Shown here in pieces: positions 37,901 through 50,500 of a DNA stretch of 64,000 bases (position 1 is its first letter; each line of letters begins with the position of its first letter). The DNA lies in the NCBI GenBank assembly GCA_013398955.1, contig VWPU01011857.1, positions 186,001 to 250,000 of the forward strand. The letters run 5' to 3'. The translations under genes were made by a program, and so were the position numbers. The notes under the pieces were generated by a model. It did not search any database, was not told the DNA's origin, and worked only from the letters and a program-made list of their open reading frames with translations. Origin of the DNA: Callaeas wilsoni (lineage: Eukaryota; Chordata; Aves; Passeriformes; Callaeidae).

Positions 37901-40900
37901 GAATGTGAGCAGCATAATCTCCCAGGACATTTCATTGTGATCATAGGAACAAAGCTGAAGACTTAAGGCAGGAATATATCCATGCACTTTTCACGTATAA
38001 ATACATTCATACTGCTACCAAAACAGTATCTCTCCTAGAGGAGGTCTGAATCTCTCCATTTATTATCACTGTTACTGTTACACATGGAAAATTACCTTTT
38101 AGTTGTTGCCACTTTTGAAGGAGAATAACATCTGTAGGCGAGTTTTCTGTGGCACACATCATATGCAGGCAGCTGCCCTGAAACATGGTCATGCACATCT
38201 CTTATCTCAAGAGCTTCTAAGTGGTGTATTATTTACAGCTGCACAGAGTTGAAAAGTCATAGAGTTACAAGATCAGATATTTATTAGCATACTGTAATTG
38301 CTGATATTTCATTGTGATTTCTTCCTCTATTGATGATATCCCACATTTTATATTGAGAATTTTATTTTCCCTTTCCAGCCCCTCTTCTCCCCACAAAAAC
38401 ACAAACCAGTAAAGCATGTTACAATAAAATTGTCAAAGCATCTCTTATATGTATTTATGACTTTAAAAAAAAGCCATCTCTTATCCAGGTCAAACAAAAT
38501 CTTGATGTAATATATGTAATTTTGCAAGTAATTAATTCATGCATCTTTTCCCTTGGAGAAATAAAGGTATGTCTCAATTATGTATCAAAGGACTATATCT
38601 ATTAAAAAAATACTTTCCTAAATCTAATGTATATGCTTCATATCAGTAGATAATGACTCAGTCTGAGGCAAGGTTATAGGTATAATGCTATCCACATAAA
38701 ACTGGAATTCATCAGGTTGATGCTTTAAAAATTTGACCAAGGTTCAGGAGCAAGAAAGTCTATTTTTCCCAAATAAACTATTGATTTACCTTATGGTCAC
38801 TGACTGTATTACAAATCATTAGAATCTTCTCTCAGTACTAGACTTGAGAGAGTTACTCAGTTGTCTTAGCAAGAGCCTTCTGGACATTCTATATGAAATA
38901 AAGGAAACTTGAAAATTGCAGCAAATATATCTGCAAGCTGTAGATGCTCAGAAGCTTAAATTCTTGTGGCTGGAATTATATAGACAGAAAATATGAAACT
39001 GATGTTGTGGTTTGTACTGTTGATCACAAATCTTGTCGTGTATGTATTGGACTTTGAGCAAATGCTGAGTTTCTTTTCGAGCAACTCAATTTCTGACTAA
39101 TGATTTTTTTTAACTGTTGATTTGATGAAATTAACAAAAAGATAAGTTTGAAAGTAAATAAGGTTGTTGCAAAATATCTCTTTATTGGAAGGCTACAAGC
39201 CAATCTCTTCCCTGTCAGAGGTTTAGGAAAGAAACCCACACCAAACAAAGCCAAGCCCCTCCCAAATCCATTATTGTTAAACTTAGCAAGCATTATAGCT
39301 AGATTTAATATTAGCTGCAAAGCATAGGTTGGTTATTCTGACCTATGCTACCAAATGTGAAATAAACACTACAGAAGTGGCATTCAAGCCAGGAATCAAG
39401 CAGAATTTTAATTAGTGCTGATACTGCTATTCATATGAGCAGTTTCCATTAAATCATTCTCAAAAGGACAGTTCCTGAACTGCTTTTTCAGCTCCATTTG
39501 TAGTCATGTTGCCCAAGCCAGACTGCTTGCTTTAGCCTTCATGTTGCATTTCTTGGGCCTGAAGGAGCACATTACTTACATTTTATGAAGACTCTGGGTA
39601 TTTCACCATTTAGAAAAAGAGAAAATTAGACTGAAGTAATCCAAATTGAACACTTTGCAGACCAAAGGGCAGATTAACAGTGGGAAATGAAAGACTCAGA
39701 AATTAATTAGGAAAATCTATCAGAGTCACAGAACTTGTTGATACCTGTCCCAGATTTATTTCATAAATTTTAATGAAAACAACACAGCTAATAAGAAACC
39801 TGCAATGGGATTCAACGCTGAGACAATATGACTGATGGTCAAAAGTGCTATGTCCTTGCTTCTCCTGGTATTTACTGTATGAAGTTGGTAAAGTCATTTG
39901 GCATTTCTGTATTGCTGTTTCCTCGTGAGGCAAGTGATGCTGGTTTATCTTGGTAAAATTCAATGAAGTCTGTTGACAAAACAGCCCAAGCTTTGTGCTA
40001 AATAATGCTTACTGTTCAGCTCTTCTGCGATGCTTCCCAAGTATTGGAAGGAGAGCTGGAAAACTGAGCTAGCATGAAAGTGTGTGTGTGTGAATGTACA
40101 AGGTACAGCATCAGGTGGGTTTCCTTTTGAAGAGCAAAGTGAGGACTTGAAACATTCAGCAAGAAAACTGAGAATCTCTTGTTCTTTGTAAACATGAAGA
40201 AAAACATGGCAGAGAAAACAAATAAGTAGTACTGCAAGTGATTTCTTTTTTGTGGAGGATATTTCTAATATTCTTATCATGGACATGAATACATTGTACA
40301 GTAGAGAATACTAGAGGGATATGTTCTACATTCACCATATGAAATCTGATTGCTCTTCTGTGCTTCTATCTAAAATAATAAGTGTTTTCATACTAAAACT
40401 GCTGCTGTCAAACATCTTAACTATTGGAAATTTTATTGGGTTGAAGTTGTAGTTATTAAGTCAAGTGTAATTAAATTATCACACTTGTAAAGATTTTTGA
40501 CTTGAGAATGCATGAGCCTGCATTTGTGTTTCTATCGATACTGATACGTGCTTGTTTTAAATGCATGAACTTCTTTAAACTTAAAGACCTTTTCTGCCTC
40601 CAAGAAATCATCCTTGATATTGTTTTTACTGATTTTTCTGACTTTTTGTGACAAGGAATCCAAATGAATGACAACTATGAATCTGGGAACACAGATTTGA
40701 ATTAATAAGGAAATTGATTAAATATTCAATATGTTGTATCTGTCATTAAATAATGGGATATTTACATTTTTAGGCAAGCCTTATAAAGTAGATTTATTGT
40801 TTTATTCATGTCTTAATTTAGGTTTTTTGTTATTGCCATTACAAGATAGTCATAATTACCTCTGCACTGATGTATAAGGAGAAAGTGTAAAACTTTTAGA

Positions 40901-42250
40901 GTGACCATGTTTTACATCCTTGCTCTATAAATTGTAGAGCTGGACAGCCTGTGGGTGATCTTGAAAGAAGACTATTCATGAGCCTACAGCTTTGAAATGC
41001 TTAAAATCCCATCTAAACTTTTCTCAGCTTTATCTTTAACAAAGAACTTTATGGAAAAGCTATGCAGGAATAGCAATAAAGAATACATTGCAGTGTGTGA
41101 CATTCCATTTCCTTGGAGCTGGGGAGATTAATGAACTTGCCTGTAGGTTGGTGCTACCTCGGGTGTTACAGAAATAAAGTGCCCATAACTATAATGCAGT
41201 CTCTCTTACTTGGTCAAAGGCAGCCTTCCTTTCAAATAGGTTCTTTTGGATTCATTTTTCTTTCTAGTTTTTACAGTATTAGCATACCAGCATTTTAAGG
41301 ATGTTAAAGAGTAATTGATTCTAGCCACAAAGTGTGAATTTAATTTCATTCCTGTAAAGATTAATCCCTGAATATTCAAAATGGGGCATCTAAGGTTAGG
41401 TACTTAGAATTTAGATACATAAATATGTGATTCGATTTTGAAACCAACTCTTGAAAAGAAATTAATATTTAAAATTAACCACCTCTGAAAATGTCATATT
41501 ACAGTTATGGTAAGGAACTCTAAGGACTACAGGAAGGGAACATTTTGCTTCAAACATTTAGAAATTAATCAAAACAAGACCCAGGTAGTGGGCATCAGGT
41601 TCAAGGAAATATTTCCAAAATTAAGTTATAATTAGATGCTAAATTTCCACAATCCTCATGTGTGATGTTTTAATGTTTTGTCCCAGTTTTCAAAATTTTA
41701 TTATCATCTATATTTTTCATTCAGGGGACTTGCTTCCTTTAACATTCTGTACTATATGAACAAGACTTCCAGGCAGGCTTCTCAGGTCATGTTGCTCCTG
41801 AGCAATGTTCTTTGCCTGGCTTTTTGTAAACTGTCCATGTTGACTTCACGTGCAGGCCTGTAGGAGAACTTCTGTCTCTTGATGAAATTAAAAACATCTT
41901 AAATGTCATTTTTAGTGTGCAATTGAGAAAATGCTGTTCAAATACGTACAAATACGTTTAAAAACTTAGCTCCTCAGATGCGTAACTTTTGCTTAATTCA
42001 GTTCAAAACAAAGCTCAGAGTGTCCCAGGTGGTAAACAAGGTGTGCTGTCAGGTGTTCTCTGGGGGTTTAAATAGAAGGAATTTTTTTTTCATATTTTTA
42101 TGATCTGTTGGGGTTTTTCCAAGAGATGGGAGTTTAATTTTTACCAAACAAACCTTTATTTGAGTAAATCTCAACATACCCACAACAGCTGGGAACATGA
42201 TTTCCCCATTTAGGTATTTTTAAAATAAACCAGCAAACCATTTAGACTTC
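34990..42250. other. long AT-rich non-coding stretch
   Basis: Over 7 kb has no credible gene. A (TG)6 run lies at 40081-40092. Minus-strand open frames of about 100 codons (39024-39320, 39960-40286) have no motifs. Confidence 0.55.
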
Positions 42251-42254
42251 TTCA

Positions 42255-42301
42255 GGTTGTTGTTTTTTTGGGGTTTTTTTTTTTGTTTTTTTTTCATTTT
42301 C
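42255..42301. repeat. T-rich low-complexity tract
   Basis: Long T runs are broken by G and GGGG. It is the same class of tract as those at 8261-8300 and 34245-34270. Confidence 0.65.
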
Positions 42302-42959
42302 ACCATGTCTCTGCACATATCAGGATCTTAGAGACATAGAAATGTTCCTCTTTCCGCATTTGAAATTAAGAATGAAAAAGTTAAGAAAAAGCAAAAGTTC
42401 TGTTGGATGGTATGTGTGAGAAGTCAGTGAGGTTATTTGAAATATTCATAGTACAATTTTAGAAATTTTGTTCAGATTAGATGGAATATGTTGAATGTCT
42501 CTGTTCATATCTTGCACTCAGTGCTTCAAAAGTAGAGACTAGTATATATCCTGCTTTTAATTTCAAGAGCAGAATACTATTTTAGAGAGGAGGACAATAT
42601 ATAGCTAAAACTGCTTGATGGTAATTTATTTCCTACTTGATAACGAAACCTTATCCCAAAGTAAGAGAGAAGTAAGGAAGGGGATATATAAAGAAAAAAG
42701 CGCACAGAAACAGATGTAGGGGCTCAGATAATCCCAGGATGCCTGGGGAAGAGTTAAATATTGCTGTAATATCCTCTTGGAAGAGGAAGCAGGAAGTAAG
42801 CACACAGAATGATATTATAAACACCATAACTTTTCCCTTTATTTCGTTGCTTAATAGTGGTGGGCATCCCTGCACCAGAGCAATCAAGGAGCAGAACAAA
42901 CGTGGGATGGCCTCTCACAGCTTTGTCTGGGATGTTCCTCTGGCTTTCTTATGACATGG

Positions 42960-43135
42960 CCAGAAACAGGATGAGCTGCAATAAGCAGCAGGCTGCAGCT
43001 CATGCAAATTATCAATGCTGAATTAGTCACATGCATAAAATAACCCTTAAAGTACTTCTAGCGAACTATTTTGTTGACTCTTAAGCTGCAAAATAGACCA
43101 CAATGAATTTATTCTTAGCATACAAATGCTTTTTG
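42960..43135. promoter_or_regulatory. candidate conserved element with POU octamer
   Basis: The canonical octamer ATGCAAAT lies at 43002-43009. Around it are AATTAGTCA and CATGCATAAA words and a CTGCAATAAGCAGCAGGCTGCAG segment of higher complexity. The texture (AT-rich but not low-complexity, dense homeodomain and POU-like words) resembles developmental enhancers. No alignment was available, so this is inference. Confidence 0.25.
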
Positions 43136-43789
43136 CCTTGAAGTATTCTTATCACAAAGCTCCAGATTTATCATTTTTCCTCCCTATTGCATGTTCTAGG
43201 AACCACATATGCCTAAAAAAAGTTCAGCTTTCTTCCTTCAATGAGTTGATTAAGCTAAAGCAAAAGAGTAGCATTATTGAGGTATGGAAATGAATTTGTT
43301 GTCTTTTTTTTCCGTGAAATCGGGCACATCATTACAGAGCTGAGTGCCAAGATGTTAATTTCCTTGCTCCACAAGGATTTACAGGCACTGCCAAAGTGTC
43401 TGTTCTTATCAAACTTTATTTGGTTGCAAATGAACAAAAGATTTTAGATCAAATTTCACTGTTTAAAGCAATTTGATTAATTACTAGACATGGATTAGAT
43501 AATGGAATAAAACTCATGCTCTAAAGCATGGAAAAAAGCTTGTAAAATTACTGAGGAACATGAGAAAAAAATTCTTCAGATTTCCTACCACTCAGAATTT
43601 CTATTGCTTGCTGATACCGTAAGGTACAAACCAGAAACATACAATTAACTTTCCTCAGGTTTCTAAGAGCCATCATTAATTCTGCCTCAAAAAAAAGCCA
43701 CATCTCTCTGGCTGCATATTTCTTGGCACAGCATTCCAGCCAGGGATGTGCCAGGAATCCCTGGGCAATGTTAGATTTCCACAGTCAGT

Positions 43790-44345
43790 CCCAGCGCTAA
43801 ACATCACGAGATGATGTTGAAGGGACAGGGCTCAGCCTGGCTGAGTCCGACCGAGCCGTGCCTGGCACCGGCTTTTGTGCTCCTGCCGGGACACAGGTGA
43901 GGGGCAGTGCCCATCTTGGGCAGGTGAGGCAGGCGGTGCCCGCGGATGCCTGGGCACGGTCCGTGGGATGCGATTGGAATCCGGTGTGTGCGTGGGGGCT
44001 AGCAGGACTTAGGGAATCAGCGCTTAGGCAGGGGCACCTTGCTTTTCAAAAGTTTTGTTCGTTCTTGCCTCTTTGCGTGTTTCTGAGCCAGCAGGTAGAT
44101 TTGGGGAGGAGATGCGCGTCCTCTCCTTCGGAGGCTGCCCAGGGAAAACGCGCTGAGCGCCCGCCGGGCAGTGCTGTGCGCTGTGTGGGCAGCGTGCCCC
44201 TGTGGGGTGAGGGCATGGCACAGCCCCCCACGTCCCCCCTCTCTCCATCTCTCCTGCTCTCCATCACGCCAGGTCTGGAAAAAAGCCTTACTTCACCATG
44301 CGCCAGCCCTGGGAAGTGCCTGCCGGCCGCTGGTTTCACACACAA
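43790..44345. promoter_or_regulatory. CpG island, candidate promoter / first exon
   Basis: About 550 bp is markedly GC-rich, with roughly three dozen CpGs by eye, in an otherwise CpG-poor region. On the plus strand two near-consensus splice donors occur: CACAG/GTGAGG after 43896 and GGCAG/GTGAGG after 43923. An inverted CCAAT word (ATTGG) lies at 43973-43977. This fits an unannotated promoter with a short first exon. The 213-codon plus-strand frame (43858-44499) and 99- and 74-codon minus-strand frames all coexist here, as expected from stop-codon scarcity. The 213-codon translation is rich in Ala, Gly, Ser and Pro with no domain. A non-coding RNA promoter is the best guess. Confidence 0.5.
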
Positions 44346-44349
44346 GTTT

Positions 44350-46310
44350 CATGCACAAACTTCTACTCGAAGCGAAATTTTGCCTTTGAGTCTCCCCTGG
44401 GAAGAATTTTGGAGGCTGGAATATTTATTGTTTGGTACAATAAGGGATAGCCTGGTAGGTTTGATGCTGAAATGCACTCATGGCAACTCTGCAGAGTAGG
44501 GTAGTGTGGGGTCTGAGCTGGGGGGTGGAAATATGCAACTGCACCCAGCTTGCTAAATCAGAAGATTTGGGAAAATCCCAGAGTCAGGATACTTAAAATT
44601 TCATTAGGGCAGTGAGATTAGGCACTACCTGTAAATTATGAAAATTCTGCAATCCTACGAAGGCATGATGATGCCTGTGTGTCTTTTTTCCCCTCTAGAG
44701 TAATGTCTGAAGGAGGATCTCAGCCAACACAACTGCAGCCCCTCCAGCAGCTAAATTGAAGTGTTGGCACTTGAAGTGTCCTGCAGCTAAAGGGAGAGGA
44801 CCATCAAAGGTCCTGTCTCAGTGCTTTTGAGAGAGTGTCTATCCCAACACAGGAAGCCTACAAAAAGATAGATTGTAATGCATGAGTGCTTTTTGCTTTT
44901 CTGTAGCAATTTATATTTTTACATAACTTTGGCAGAACTGTGGCTCTACAGCTAGTAGGTGGGTAAATCTCCCTCCTGTAATTGGGCCAGGAACTTTAGT
45001 TATAAAACTCTAAGCAAAGCATGTACTGGAAAAAAGCTTTTTTCTGTATAGTTGTTTGTAAATAGCCAGGTAAAACATTAGTCTGGATTTCCTGTCTGCT
45101 GATTGAAGCCACTGTATACTGTCTGAAGGAATATGCCCCAATGAGGAGGAGTTTCCTGTATAACATCAGGCAAAATCTTGGATTTAAAGAAGCAGTATCT
45201 TTTGGTTGGCAGAAAGAGGCCTTTCACTACTGCTGGTATGGATGATGTTAATGGAAAACAGCTGAGTCCAACATCAGTAACTGGTTGCCATAGGTCTGAC
45301 TTGTCTCCAGAATCTCCGTGATAAGGCTTCATACTGCTTCCAATTCCTCCACTCTGTTTTGTGTCTTTTGTTGAAAAAGCTCGCATACACTTTTCTCAAC
45401 AGTTTGATGCAATCTTGTGCTGCACGCCTAAACGATAAGACCAATTTATTTTCTAAGGTAGAGAAATAACTGACTGAAAACATTTGCTAGATTATCCCAT
45501 AATTTTGATAAAAGGGGTGGGAAGTCTTTGAGTAATATTTGTAGCTGTTTCTCCTGCTGAAGGAAATAGTGTGGAAATGCACTTCTTCTGAGATGTAAAA
45601 AGGAGAAGTAAGTACCAAGATTTGCTCTTGTAATGTTGATGCTTTGTACAACTTATTCCCTGTGCTGCAACATGCTGACCAGGGAAAGTCCATGTTTAAT
45701 TGGAAATTTGATGTTTTTCAGAGCTGATATAGAGCGAGGAGGTTTGGCCTCTTTTCCTTCAATGTCTACACTGACTGAACATGCTTTGTCTAGAAACTGT
45801 AAAATCAGAACTTTACTGAATTTTTTTTCATTTGACTTGCTAATTAGGAGGTTTGAAAATGCTTTTAATTATTCCTTTTGGTTTGAGGTAGTCCACCACT
45901 GCCTGTTATTTTGAAGCCAGTGGAATTAAGCAGCAGAGGGTTTGTCTGTTTATGGAAGCAAGAATGGACCTAGTGTGAAAGCTTTTCCCTTTGATTTGGA
46001 GTGAGAGAGATCCAGTGATTTTCATGCTAGTCTGAGAAATAACGTGAAGTCATGCTGCTCCTGCTTAAAAGAGTATGGGATGTTCTGCCTTCTCTTTTAT
46101 ATTTGAGAATTGTGATATTGTAGTAAATATTTTTGCCAGATAGCACATTGAGAATAACTTGCTTTTGACATTCAATGATTTATAAATAAGTAGTTAGAAT
46201 GTAATGATATAAAACCAAAGTATCTGACCTTTTCTGAATGGATACTAATATTTATTCAGGGTGATTTCCTAGTCAGGGGTTTCCTACCTAATGAGTTAGG
46301 TTAAAAAATT
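44350..46310. other. non-coding stretch
   Basis: Composition returns to AT-rich right of the island. Short overlapping open frames at 45078-45483 (minus) have no recognised features. Confidence 0.5.
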
Positions 46311-46320
46311 AGTGCCTTAC

Positions 46321-46363
46321 CAGTCAATTAGCAATTGCAGGGCACTGGTAAGCAGTCAATTAG
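46321..46363. repeat. 11-bp direct repeat with CAATTA cores
   Basis: CAGTCAATTAG occurs exactly at 46321-46331 and 46353-46363. The small palindrome GCAATTGC lies directly after the first copy. CAATTA is a homeodomain-type word, so three related cores fall within 43 bp. The repeat itself is certain; its function is speculative. Confidence 0.5.
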
Positions 46364-47431
46364 GGCTGTACTCCTTCTGTTGTATATTAGGTCAAACCAA
46401 TTTGTAATTATAATTTCTCTTTCAGTTTATGGGTATGAATATCCATGACATATAAAACAATTCTGCATCGGTTTATCAAAAATAAAAATGTGTCTGGAAA
46501 GGGAGGGAGGATATTGCAGAAGAACTTCATGTTTTCCTGAATTTATTTATGCTATGTAGGAACAACATAAGATTATTTTGTGTACATTTATGAACCTAGA
46601 CTCAAGCTCTTTCAATTAGGAACTAATCTGCAAAAAGTGCATTGCTAAGAGTTGCACTGGAATATAACAGGATTCAAGTTAGGTCAGGTGATTTCAATTG
46701 GGAAAAGAGGTTAGAAGAAAAAGCATGATTGTATTGCTAGAAGAATTAACTTGATATATGGATGATATGGATATTATTTTTGTAGAGCCTTCATTTGGTG
46801 TGAACTGGTAGAGATCCTTACAAAGTGCTATTGTGTAAAACATTTATGTTCCCTCTACTGTGGTAAATTTTCATTCTGCATCTTGAACTTGAGGTCAGAG
46901 CAGCCCAATTGACAATTTGAGGTAATTCCTGATAGACTGCTTCTCTTCTGGAAATTTCGGTGATGGAACTGGCTGTGACAGAGAATTGCTGTTACCCCAT
47001 TTCTTGGCCTCTTTCCTGATGTTTTTGTCTGTCATTTCTGTAACTTTCAGATCTGGTTTAACTGTGTGACTGCCCTACACTCTGCTTTAGCCAGGCTGCT
47101 GCTGGCATCACTTGGTTGCACTCCTGGCTGTATCTGAAGGAAGGTGACATTCACAGCGAACAAAGGCAACAAGTTTTTCAGCTTTCCACAGAACAGGCAC
47201 TGTCTGTAAGGCTTAGACAAACAGCAGCATCAGCCTGTCAGGAGCTTGGATCTACTGCACAGCCATGTAAAATGATCATGGTGTCTGCACCTCCAAGACG
47301 AAACTTACCACCTAAAAGAATCATAACAGCTCTCATCGGGTCTGATTATGATGTCTTTATTGTCTTTACTTTTTCCTAAATCTTTGAAGTGCTTTGGCTC
47401 TTTTTATCCCATTTCATTTTCAGTTATAGGA

Positions 47432-47550
47432 TACCAGCTTGGAAGTGGCCTCAAGGATCAGCTGCTCCAACATTTTCCTGGCAAAATAAGGGTCTAGACA
47501 AGATGGCCCAGCACCCTGTCTAGCCAAATCTCAAGTGTCCAAGATGATTC
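47432..47550 (-). mobile_element. degenerate CR1-type LINE fragment (3' end)
   Basis: Read on the plus strand, the segment follows the reverse complement of the CR1 3' region in order: TTGGAAGTGGCCTCAAGGATCA, then CTCCAAC, a CTGGCA block, AGGG, TCTAGACAAGATGGCCCAGCACCC, a TCTAGCC block, and TCAAGTGTCC. Each block matches the familiar avian CR1 order (TTGGAAGGGACCT, CATCT.GTTCCAAC, CTAGACCAGGTTGC, CATCCAACCTGG, CTTGAACACTTCC) with many substitutions. The element therefore lies on the minus strand. It is a short 5'-truncated relic with no coding capacity, and the usual terminal ATTCTATG repeats are not preserved. Its divergence implies an old insertion. Confidence 0.75.
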
Positions 47551-47559
47551 TAAAGGCAG

Positions 47560-50500
47560 ATATTTCTCATTGTGAAAATCCCCTATCAGAAAGCATCTTG
47601 AAAGTGCATGATCCACCTTTTTTATGTGGGCTATCACATGGGAATGTAAAAATATTTTGGCCATGTCCCTGACCAGAGCAAAGTGTTCTTAAGGCACATT
47701 GATTAATGCCACAAAATAGTAAGGCAACTACTGGGGCCTGTAAGTGAGAGGGATATATACACTGTGTTTCTAGGATATAAGAGAAGGAAAGGAGTGAAAT
47801 AACGACAAGACTAGTTTTGAATGTCAGTTATTCTTTTTTTCATGATGGTTATTGATATATTAGTTTTAATAACAAACGTGTATCTTGGGCTAGGTGCCAT
47901 AATGTCCTTAATGAGAAGGAAAAAGGTGTTCTAATAACATATTTTATTGCTGAAATAACTGGTAGAGCTAAGGATGAAAATTTGTTATTAGAAGAAAAGT
48001 TTCAAACAGAACACGCCATGCTGCAGTTACAGCAGATTGACTTTACTTATTGCTAGTAATTAGATTTTTAAGAGAGGGTAGGTGAGTCTGTTTGCAGAAG
48101 GTCAAGGAACCCTACTTACTCAGTTTTGGTTAGTTATCACCAATGACATGGAGAGCTCATAAAAGTAAGGGGCTGTACTACATACCTGAACTCTCTCTTA
48201 AATTTAGTCTGAGGTTCTGAAATTCAAGGAACTGTCTTCAGGCAAGGAAATTAATGAATGTTACACTGAAACTCTATACTAATGAATACTGTTGTCACAA
48301 TTAAATCCTTTGTTTCAGTTTACCAGATTCATTTCTCAGGCTACTTTGTCTAAATTATGTGTGCTTGTAACAAAAGGGGCATTTCTTGTGGAACAGTACA
48401 TCTCCCAGGGCAAACCTGAGGAAAATGTTACTTTCCTACAGCTAAAGTAGGCAAAAGAATAAAGGTTCCTTTCACAGAGCTGCCTAGTTCCAGAGAAGAT
48501 AAGGCCTTTCAGTTAAAGAACGGCCATAATTAAAATGTGTGATGTTTTCCCTTACATTTATGGGTTAAATGCTCCTATATCTTACTAGATATTTCTATGT
48601 AACGTTTAGCAATACAGTGAATGAGTCAAAGTACTCTTCAAAAATGGATCATAAAATAGTGCAAACCAGAGACTTCAGTGAGGTTCAGAAGAACAAGGCA
48701 TGGATTTATGGGCTTATTTTGCTTATTGCTGCTTAGGAAAAAAATCTTTTTTCTTAATATTTCTTTGATGCATTACTTAGCATATTTTGATTAATTAAAT
48801 AGATGAGCCAAAAATATAAACTTTTACCCTGAAAACAATTTGTGTATAAAGTTGATTGTACTTATTTAATTCATTCTTATAGCAAAATAGGAAAACAAGT
48901 GGGAAAATCCAGCACTGAAAATCCTCTAATGAGAATTTATGGCATATTTTATATGCTAAAGATACTAAGTCATAGACATTGTTCAAAAAGATATTAACTG
49001 TACTTTTTCCTGTGCTTACAAATATGGCATTGAAACGAAACAAGTTGCAGAGTCACTGAATTGGCAGAGAAAGGCCAGCACAGGCTTCTAACCATGCTGG
49101 GCATGTTTGCCCAATATCTGTTCAGCTGAGTCATTCTGACTTTGAGCCCTGGCAGCGTAGCTCTGCCAGGCCCAGTGGGAATGCTGACAAAATCATATAA
49201 ACAAGCTTGGGATCTGAGAATTTCAGTTTTGGGTCGTGTCGTGTTCGTCCATATCTCTGTCTGTCCCCCTCCCTCCTCACCAAAAATAATTTTCAGGAAA
49301 ATTATTAACATCTGCACCACCTACATCTGTTTTCTCTCATGAAAATGTCAGTTGTCTTAGTTAATTAGCTTATCCTTCTTTGTTTCCAAAAGAGCCTATC
49401 CACTACCTGATTTTAAAGGTGAGTTTTTGCGTACAAATTTAGTAGAAGTCTGGCGCAACACCAAGAATAGTTTAAAGGACTTGGGAAAGGCTCTTGTATA
49501 AAGGGATCTCTAAAATATTTATTATTATTATTTGATTAAAAATTTATCATTAGTTTTTAGACTTCTTTTCAGGAATCCTTTAAACTCAATCCAAAACAAT
49601 ACATTTAATTACTGCAACAAACTACATGCAGTTCAGATGTGTCAGGTGAACTTAGCTTAGTTTTGTAAATTAATGTTTCCTGAGTCTCTCTGAAATCACT
49701 ACGAAGTAAACAGAACCTGTACACAGCAAAGATGCACAGTCAAGAACTACTTCTGAATAAAATAATCCTAGGAATGTGGGAACTGCTTCAAGCTTCAAGT
49801 CTTTTCACCAAGAAATGCTAGGAAATATTTTAACGATTTTTGTGACTGTGTGATATTTCTCTTCACAGTTTCAGTAGCTTTAAGTTCAAAAGAATATTAA
49901 ATAGAGATGGTATCTATTCATGTAAAGCCATCTTCTAGTTTGAACAAAATAATCTTCATTGATATCATCTGTTGTGGTTAAAGCAAAACTTACACTCATC
50001 ATTAATGATGCTCATAATGACAGATAAAACTTATGGACTAAATAGACAAGACACATAAAAGGAGAGACTGGAAAGAGAGATGGAGATATTGGGTTGTAGC
50101 AGAACCAGAAATAGGTTTTGATTTTTACGTTCTTCTGATAATATTCTACTATATCACTTTTATATTCATGTAAGTGCTCTGAGGTTTCAGCTAGATTTCT
50201 GGGATGCTTATTTTAATACATGGTAGAATAAAGTGGGAGATTACCTCTGTGTGGAAAATTACCCAAATAGATAAAACCTCATCCACGTAATGCTGCAGAA
50301 TCCATTTGAAATAAATAGTAATCTTATTAATTTTACATGATTACTAAAAATACATGAAAATGTACTGAACATAATTTTTTCCCCTGCAGTATAATGAATC
50401 CAGAGAAAAAAACCAGAGTGTTTTCAAATCAGAACATCAGTAAAGTGAATTTGTACACACATGAAGAACAAGTGTAAGCATTTGTTGATAAAATCTAGGA

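Noticed and set aside
43858..44499. 213-codon plus-strand open frame as a protein-coding gene
   Set aside because: It lies in a CpG island where stop codons are scarce, overlaps open frames on the other strand, is Ala/Gly/Ser/Pro-rich with no domain, and contains two strong splice donors within its first 25 codons.
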